Source: Halonatronomonas betaini (GTDB lineage Bacteria > Bacillota > Halanaerobiia > Halanaerobiales > Halarsenatibacteraceae). Taken from it: DNA of 64,000 nucleotides. The number at the start of each line of letters is the position of its first letter. The first letter of the stretch is position 1. The notes below the pieces were generated by a model that searched no databases, was not told the origin of the DNA, and saw only the letters and a program-made list of their open reading frames with translations. The stretch lies in NCBI RefSeq assembly GCF_015666175.1, contig NZ_JADPIE010000010.1, positions 1-64,000 of the forward strand, written 5' to 3'. The position numbers were made by a program, and so were the translations under genes. Shown piece after piece: positions 60,678 through 64,000 of the stretch.

Positions 60678-61316
60678 ATGGCAGATTTTGAAAAGTTAAG
60701 CGAAAGTGTAATTAAAGGAGAAGAGGAGAAGGTTAAAGAGTTAGTCCAGGAGGCCATAGATGCAGGATTAGAGCCAAGTGAAATAATCAATCAGGGTCTA
60801 ATTAGTGGCATGAATGTTGTAGGTAAGCGATTTAAAGAAGGAGATATGTTTGTGCCAGAGGTACTTTTATCAGCCCGCTCAATGAAAGGTGGCATGGAAT
60901 TAGTTAAGCCATTATTAGTTGAAGGCGAGATGGAGGAAGCCGGCAAAGTTATATTAGGAACAGTAGAAGGCGATCTCCATGATATAGGCAAGAATTTAGT
61001 TGGAATGATGATGGAGAGCGGTGGCCTTGAGGTTATTAATTTAGGCACAGATGTAACAGCAGCAGAATTTGCAGAGGCTGTCAGAGAGCATAAACCAGAT
61101 GTACTTGGAATGAGTGCACTTTTAACAACAACAATGTTAGAGATGCAAAATACAATTGAAGTATTAATAGAGGAAGGCTTAAGAGATTCAGTTAAAATAA
61201 TAGTCGGTGGAGCTCCAGTAACAAAAGAATTTGCAGATGAGATAGGGGCAGATGGCTGGGCACCAGATGCAGCTTCAGCCAAGGATCTAGTCTTTGAATT
61301 AGCAGAAGTAAATTAG
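60678..61316 (+). CDS. corrinoid protein of a methyltransferase system (copy 1)
   Basis: 212-aa MtbC/MtgC-type corrinoid protein. An N-terminal helical cap (residues about 1-85) precedes the cobalamin domain with EGDLHDIGKNLVG (DxHxxG, cobalt-ligand histidine) and the downstream SALLTTTM and IIVGGAPV motifs. It accepts a methyl group from the substrate methyltransferase and passes it on to a carrier. AGGGAGGA and comparison with copy 2 fix the start at ATG 60678. It differs from copy 2 at one residue (alanine for glutamate in AIDAGLEP). Confidence 0.93.
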   Translation: MADFEKLSESVIKGEEEKVKELVQEAIDAGLEPSEIINQGLISGMNVVGKRFKEGDMFVPEVLLSARSMKGGMELVKPLLVEGEMEEAGKVILGTVEGDLHDIGKNLVGMMMESGGLEVINLGTDVTAAEFAEAVREHKPDVLGMSALLTTTMLEMQNTIEVLIEEGLRDSVKIIVGGAPVTKEFADEIGADGWAPDAASAKDLVFELAEVN

Positions 61317-61334
61317 GTCAGGGGGTTAAAATTA

Positions 61335-62840
61335 ATGAGCAAATATACAAGATCAAGGTTTAATATTAATAAGTCAGTTAATTACAGGTCTTTAAGCGAT
61401 GATGAGAGAGAAGAAATTTATCTGGCAGCTCTGGAAGTCCTTGAAAGAACAGGGGTTAAATTATTCTCTGAAGAAGCAAGGGAAATAATGATTGAGGCAG
61501 GTTGCTGGCAGGATGATGAAGAAGAGGAGTTAATAAGAGTGCCAATAGGTCTTAGCCAGTGGGCAGTAGATTCAGCTCCGAATAAAATTATTCTTTATGA
61601 CCGTGAAGGTAATCGCCAATTAGATCTCAGCACCACTAGAACCTATTATGGACCTGGGCCAACTAATACCTATCACCGTGATCCCTATACCGGCGAGCGG
61701 AGACGTCCGGTTTTGAGTGATACTGAAAATGTGGCCAGAGTCTGTGATGCTCTGGATAATATTGACTTTGTAATGGATCTTGGTACTCCAACTGGAGTTA
61801 CTGATAATATTGCTGACGTCCATGCCTTTAGAACATTAGTTGAAAATACAACCAAGCCAATAGTTCACTGGGGTTTCGATATTGAGCAGTATGAAGATAT
61901 GATAGATATTGCCTCTATAGTTGCCGGTTCACTGGAGAAACTTCAGCAGAGGCCATTCTTCTTCCTTTATTCTGAGCCAACATCACCTCTGCTCCATTCC
62001 AGAGAGGCTATAGAAAAAGTTATCTTTGCGGCCAGAAAAAAGATACCGATAGTTTATACTCCATGTGTTATTTCTGGAGCAACAACTCCAGCAACAATGG
62101 CCGGAACCCTTGTCCAGGGAATTGCTGAAAGTATTGCTGGAATTACATTATCACAACTTGTTCGTCCTGGAACTCCAATAATTATGGGTGGAGTTTACGG
62201 AATTATGGATATGAATACAACAATTTACAGTTATGGTAGTCCGGAATTCAATGTTCTTCAGGCAGGAGTTGCTGAAGTTGCTCACCATATGGGTGTTCCA
62301 GTATTTGGTACAGCTGGCTGTACAGATTCCCATACAATTGATGAACAGGCAGCAGCAGAAGCGGCCATGAGTATTTTAACAGCAGCCCAATCAGGAGCTA
62401 ACCTGGTTCATGATTGCGGATATATAAGCTCAGGGCAGTGTGGTTCACTCGAACAACTGGTTATGGATGATGAAATTATAGGTATGGTTAGAAGAATTAT
62501 GCGAGGAATAGAAGTAACAGATGAGACTCTGGCCATTAATGTTGTTGATAATGTCGGACCAGGAGGACATTTCTTAGGTGAAGACCATACAGTTAAGAAT
62601 TTCAAAAAAGAGACCTGGTTCCCAACATTAATTAATAGAATGCGCCATGATGGCTGGAAACATCAGGCAGGCAGTTCAAGGATGGGAGAAAGAATTAAAG
62701 AAAAGCTCCATAAAATTTTAGATGAACATGAAGTACCAGCTCTTCCAGAAGAAAAACTTGAAGAAATTCAAAAGATTATAGATAGAGCCGAGGCCCGTGA
62801 AGCCGAGAAAGCCAAGAAAAAGAAGGAGGGCAAAAAATAA
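61335..62840 (+). CDS. MttB-superfamily methyltransferase (copy 1, non-pyrrolysine)
   Basis: 501-aa methyltransferase of the trimethylamine methyltransferase (MttB) superfamily. The frame has no internal TAG, so it lacks pyrrolysine and belongs with the glycine-betaine (MtgB), carnitine (MtcB) and proline-betaine (MtpB) relatives rather than true MttB. Conserved blocks: TYYGPGPTNTYHRDPYTGERR, GTAGCTDSHTIDEQAAAEA and HDCGYISSGQCGSLEQLVMDDEI in sections. The C-terminus is a charged lysine/glutamate tail. Flanked by BCCT and corrinoid genes, it probably demethylates a quaternary amine; the exact substrate cannot be read from sequence. Confidence 0.92.
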   Translation: MSKYTRSRFNINKSVNYRSLSDDEREEIYLAALEVLERTGVKLFSEEAREIMIEAGCWQDDEEEELIRVPIGLSQWAVDSAPNKIILYDREGNRQLDLSTTRTYYGPGPTNTYHRDPYTGERRRPVLSDTENVARVCDALDNIDFVMDLGTPTGVTDNIADVHAFRTLVENTTKPIVHWGFDIEQYEDMIDIASIVAGSLEKLQQRPFFFLYSEPTSPLLHSREAIEKVIFAARKKIPIVYTPCVISGATTPATMAGTLVQGIAESIAGITLSQLVRPGTPIIMGGVYGIMDMNTTIYSYGSPEFNVLQAGVAEVAHHMGVPVFGTAGCTDSHTIDEQAAAEAAMSILTAAQSGANLVHDCGYISSGQCGSLEQLVMDDEIIGMVRRIMRGIEVTDETLAINVVDNVGPGGHFLGEDHTVKNFKKETWFPTLINRMRHDGWKHQAGSSRMGERIKEKLHKILDEHEVPALPEEKLEEIQKIIDRAEAREAEKAKKKKEGKK

Positions 62841-63478
62841 TGGCAGATTTTGAAAAGTTAAGCGAAAGCGTAATTAAAGGAGAAGAGGAGAAAGTTAAAG
62901 AGCTAGTCCAGGAGGCCATAGATGAAGGATTAGAGCCAAGTGAAATAATCAATCAGGGTCTAATTAGTGGCATGAATGTTGTAGGTAAGAGATTTAAAGA
63001 GGGAGATATGTTTGTCCCAGAGGTGCTCTTATCAGCCCGTTCAATGAAAGGTGGCATGGAATTAGTTAAGCCGCTATTAGTTGAAGGCGAGATGGAGGAA
63101 GCCGGAAAAGTTATATTAGGAACAGTAGAGGGCGATCTCCATGATATTGGCAAGAACTTAGTTGGAATGATGATGGAGAGCGGTGGCCTTGAGGTCATCA
63201 ATTTAGGCACAGATGTAACGGCAGCAGAATTTGCAGAAGCAGTTAGAGAGCATAAACCAGATGTTTTAGGAATGAGTGCACTTTTAACAACAACAATGCT
63301 AGAGATGCAAAACACAATTGAAGTATTAATAGAGGAAGGTTTAAGGGATTCAGTTAAAATAATAGTCGGTGGAGCTCCAGTGACAAAAGAATTTGCAGAT
63401 GAGATAGGAGCAGATGGCTGGGCACCAGATGCAGCTTCAGCCAAGGATCTAGTCTTTGAATTAGCAGAAGTTAATTAG
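62840..63478 (+). CDS. corrinoid protein of a methyltransferase system (copy 2)
   Basis: 212-aa corrinoid protein nearly identical to copy 1: one amino-acid change (D-E-G-L for D-A-G-L), the other roughly 30 DNA differences being synonymous. It retains EGDLHDIGKN and all cobalamin motifs. ATG overlaps the last base of the upstream methyltransferase stop (TAATG). It presumably serves the next, truncated methyltransferase, or both interchangeably. Confidence 0.93.
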   Translation: MADFEKLSESVIKGEEEKVKELVQEAIDEGLEPSEIINQGLISGMNVVGKRFKEGDMFVPEVLLSARSMKGGMELVKPLLVEGEMEEAGKVILGTVEGDLHDIGKNLVGMMMESGGLEVINLGTDVTAAEFAEAVREHKPDVLGMSALLTTTMLEMQNTIEVLIEEGLRDSVKIIVGGAPVTKEFADEIGADGWAPDAASAKDLVFELAEVN

Positions 63479-63494
63479 GTCAGGGGGGAAAAAG

Positions 63495-64000
63495 ATGAAA
63501 AGTAGTTATCAATCTGTAGCAGGTGTTAATCTAGAAGTTTTAACTGAAGACCAGATAGATAAGATGCTTGAAGCATCAACTAAAATATTAGAAGAGACCG
63601 GTGTTGTTTATTATGATGATGAAGCCATTGAGATAATGAAAAATGCTGGTTGTAAAGTAGAAGGGAATCGAGTTAGAATCCCGAATAAATTAGTTAAGGA
63701 TGCTCTAAGTACTGTTCCAAACCGGGTTACTTTAAGTAATAGTAGAACCAGGGAGCGGGTTGTTGATCTTACCAATAATAATGCTTACTTTGGTACCGGT
63801 TCAGATACACCTCATTTTATGGATCCATATACAGGTGAAAGAGTTAAAACATCTAAAGAAACTGTAGCCATGGCAACTAAAACTATTGATGCCCTGGAAA
63901 ATCTTGATTTTGTAATGTCTTTAGGCATAGTTCAGGATGTTCCTCAGTTAGTTTATGACCGTCATCAGTTTCAGGCAATGGTTTTAAATACATCAAAACC
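63495..64000 (+). CDS. MttB-superfamily methyltransferase (copy 2, truncated by the window end)
   Basis: The first 168 residues of a second MttB-superfamily methyltransferase: starts MKSSYQSVAGVNLEVLTEDQ, then MLEASTKILEETGVVYYDDEA, YFGTGSDTPHFMDPYTGER and ALENLDFVMSLG. These align with the corresponding parts of the methyltransferase just upstream but at clearly lower similarity, so it is a paralogue with probably another substrate. ATG follows AGGGGGG. The gene continues beyond base 64000, so its status with respect to pyrrolysine is not visible. Confidence 0.9.
   Translation, partial: MKSSYQSVAGVNLEVLTEDQIDKMLEASTKILEETGVVYYDDEAIEIMKNAGCKVEGNRVRIPNKLVKDALSTVPNRVTLSNSRTRERVVDLTNNNAYFGTGSDTPHFMDPYTGERVKTSKETVAMATKTIDALENLDFVMSLGIVQDVPQLVYDRHQFQAMVLNTSK

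Larger units (their letters stand above)
60678..63487 (+). repeat. duplicated corrinoid gene pair
   Basis: The segment 60678-61325 (gene plus TAGGTCAGGGGG downstream) is repeated at 62840-63487, equal in length (648 bases) with no insertions or deletions. Similarity begins at the ATG and ends just after the ribosome-binding site of the next gene, so coding and RBS parts were copied together. Confidence 0.9.

Noticed and set aside
61335-62840. Pyrrolysine-containing trimethylamine methyltransferase
   Set aside because: The frame is open to its end without an internal TAG, so it is a non-pyrrolysine MttB relative.
60791-63444. Pair of 163-aa minus-strand frames opposite the corrinoid genes
   Set aside because: They resemble each other only because the plus-strand genes are duplicates; no start signals or family motifs.

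Overview
The window is an A+T-rich, gene-dense stretch of about 56 genes from an anaerobic fermentative bacterium. Acidic proteins, oxygen-sensitive pathways (lysine 5,6-aminomutase, a Na+-pumping decarboxylase, corrinoid methyltransfer), frequent TTG/GTG starts and a solute-binding protein with a signal peptide but no lipobox cysteine suggest a halophilic, possibly diderm Firmicute such as a member of the Halanaerobiales. That placement is an inference. No rRNA, tRNA, insertion sequence, prophage or CRISPR array was seen.

Layout. 1-2.0 kb: housekeeping genes (WalJ-type metallohydrolase, rlmH, an OsmC-family protein). 2.1-23.5 kb: a purine-catabolism island of the selenium-dependent molybdenum-hydroxylase type. 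It holds two PLP fold-type-II enzymes, an XRE-cupin regulator, ygeW, ygeY, an NCS2 permease, a three-subunit xanthine-dehydrogenase-like enzyme, an 8-oxoguanine-deaminase-like amidohydrolase, ssnA, a second hydroxylase with four subunits (F-S-L-M, as in nicotinate dehydrogenase), a PreA/dihydroorotate-dehydrogenase-like flavoprotein, adenine deaminase and an AzgA-type permease. 23.8-27.4 kb: a methylmalonyl-CoA-decarboxylase-type Na+ pump. 27.4-33.0 kb: maturation genes for the Se/Mo hydroxylases (MocA-like, ModE-like, YqeC, YqeB, XdhC in two pieces, a MoeA/MogA-like protein) with a near-perfect ModE box in front of yqeC. 33.0-35.7 kb, minus strand: a flavodoxin-like reductase, a FliK-like protein made by an in-frame tandem duplication, and an orphan FlhB C-terminal-domain protein.

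35.7-51.7 kb: lysine fermentation. KamA, an ornithine/lysine-type racemase, a YtcJ-like amidohydrolase and a PAS/sigma-54 activator precede a long operon (LysO-type transporter, KamB-like protein, KamDE, Kal, Kce, Kdd, Hbd, CoA-transferase, thiolase) that converts lysine to acetyl-CoA and butyryl-CoA. Good -24/-12 promoters lie before both kamA and the main operon, so the activator probably controls both.

52.0-58.7 kb: a dipeptide/oligopeptide-type ABC transporter with unusual architecture in three of its four proteins. The binding protein appears circularly permuted, one permease carries a beta-propeller-like insert of about 280 residues in its first external loop, and the fused double ATPase has an insert in its C-terminal cysteine motif. 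This is the most novel-looking part of the window. 58.7-64 kb: a BCCT transporter with a long leader, followed by two nearly identical corrinoid proteins alternating with MttB-superfamily methyltransferases, consistent with demethylation of a quaternary amine such as glycine betaine. The last methyltransferase runs off the window.
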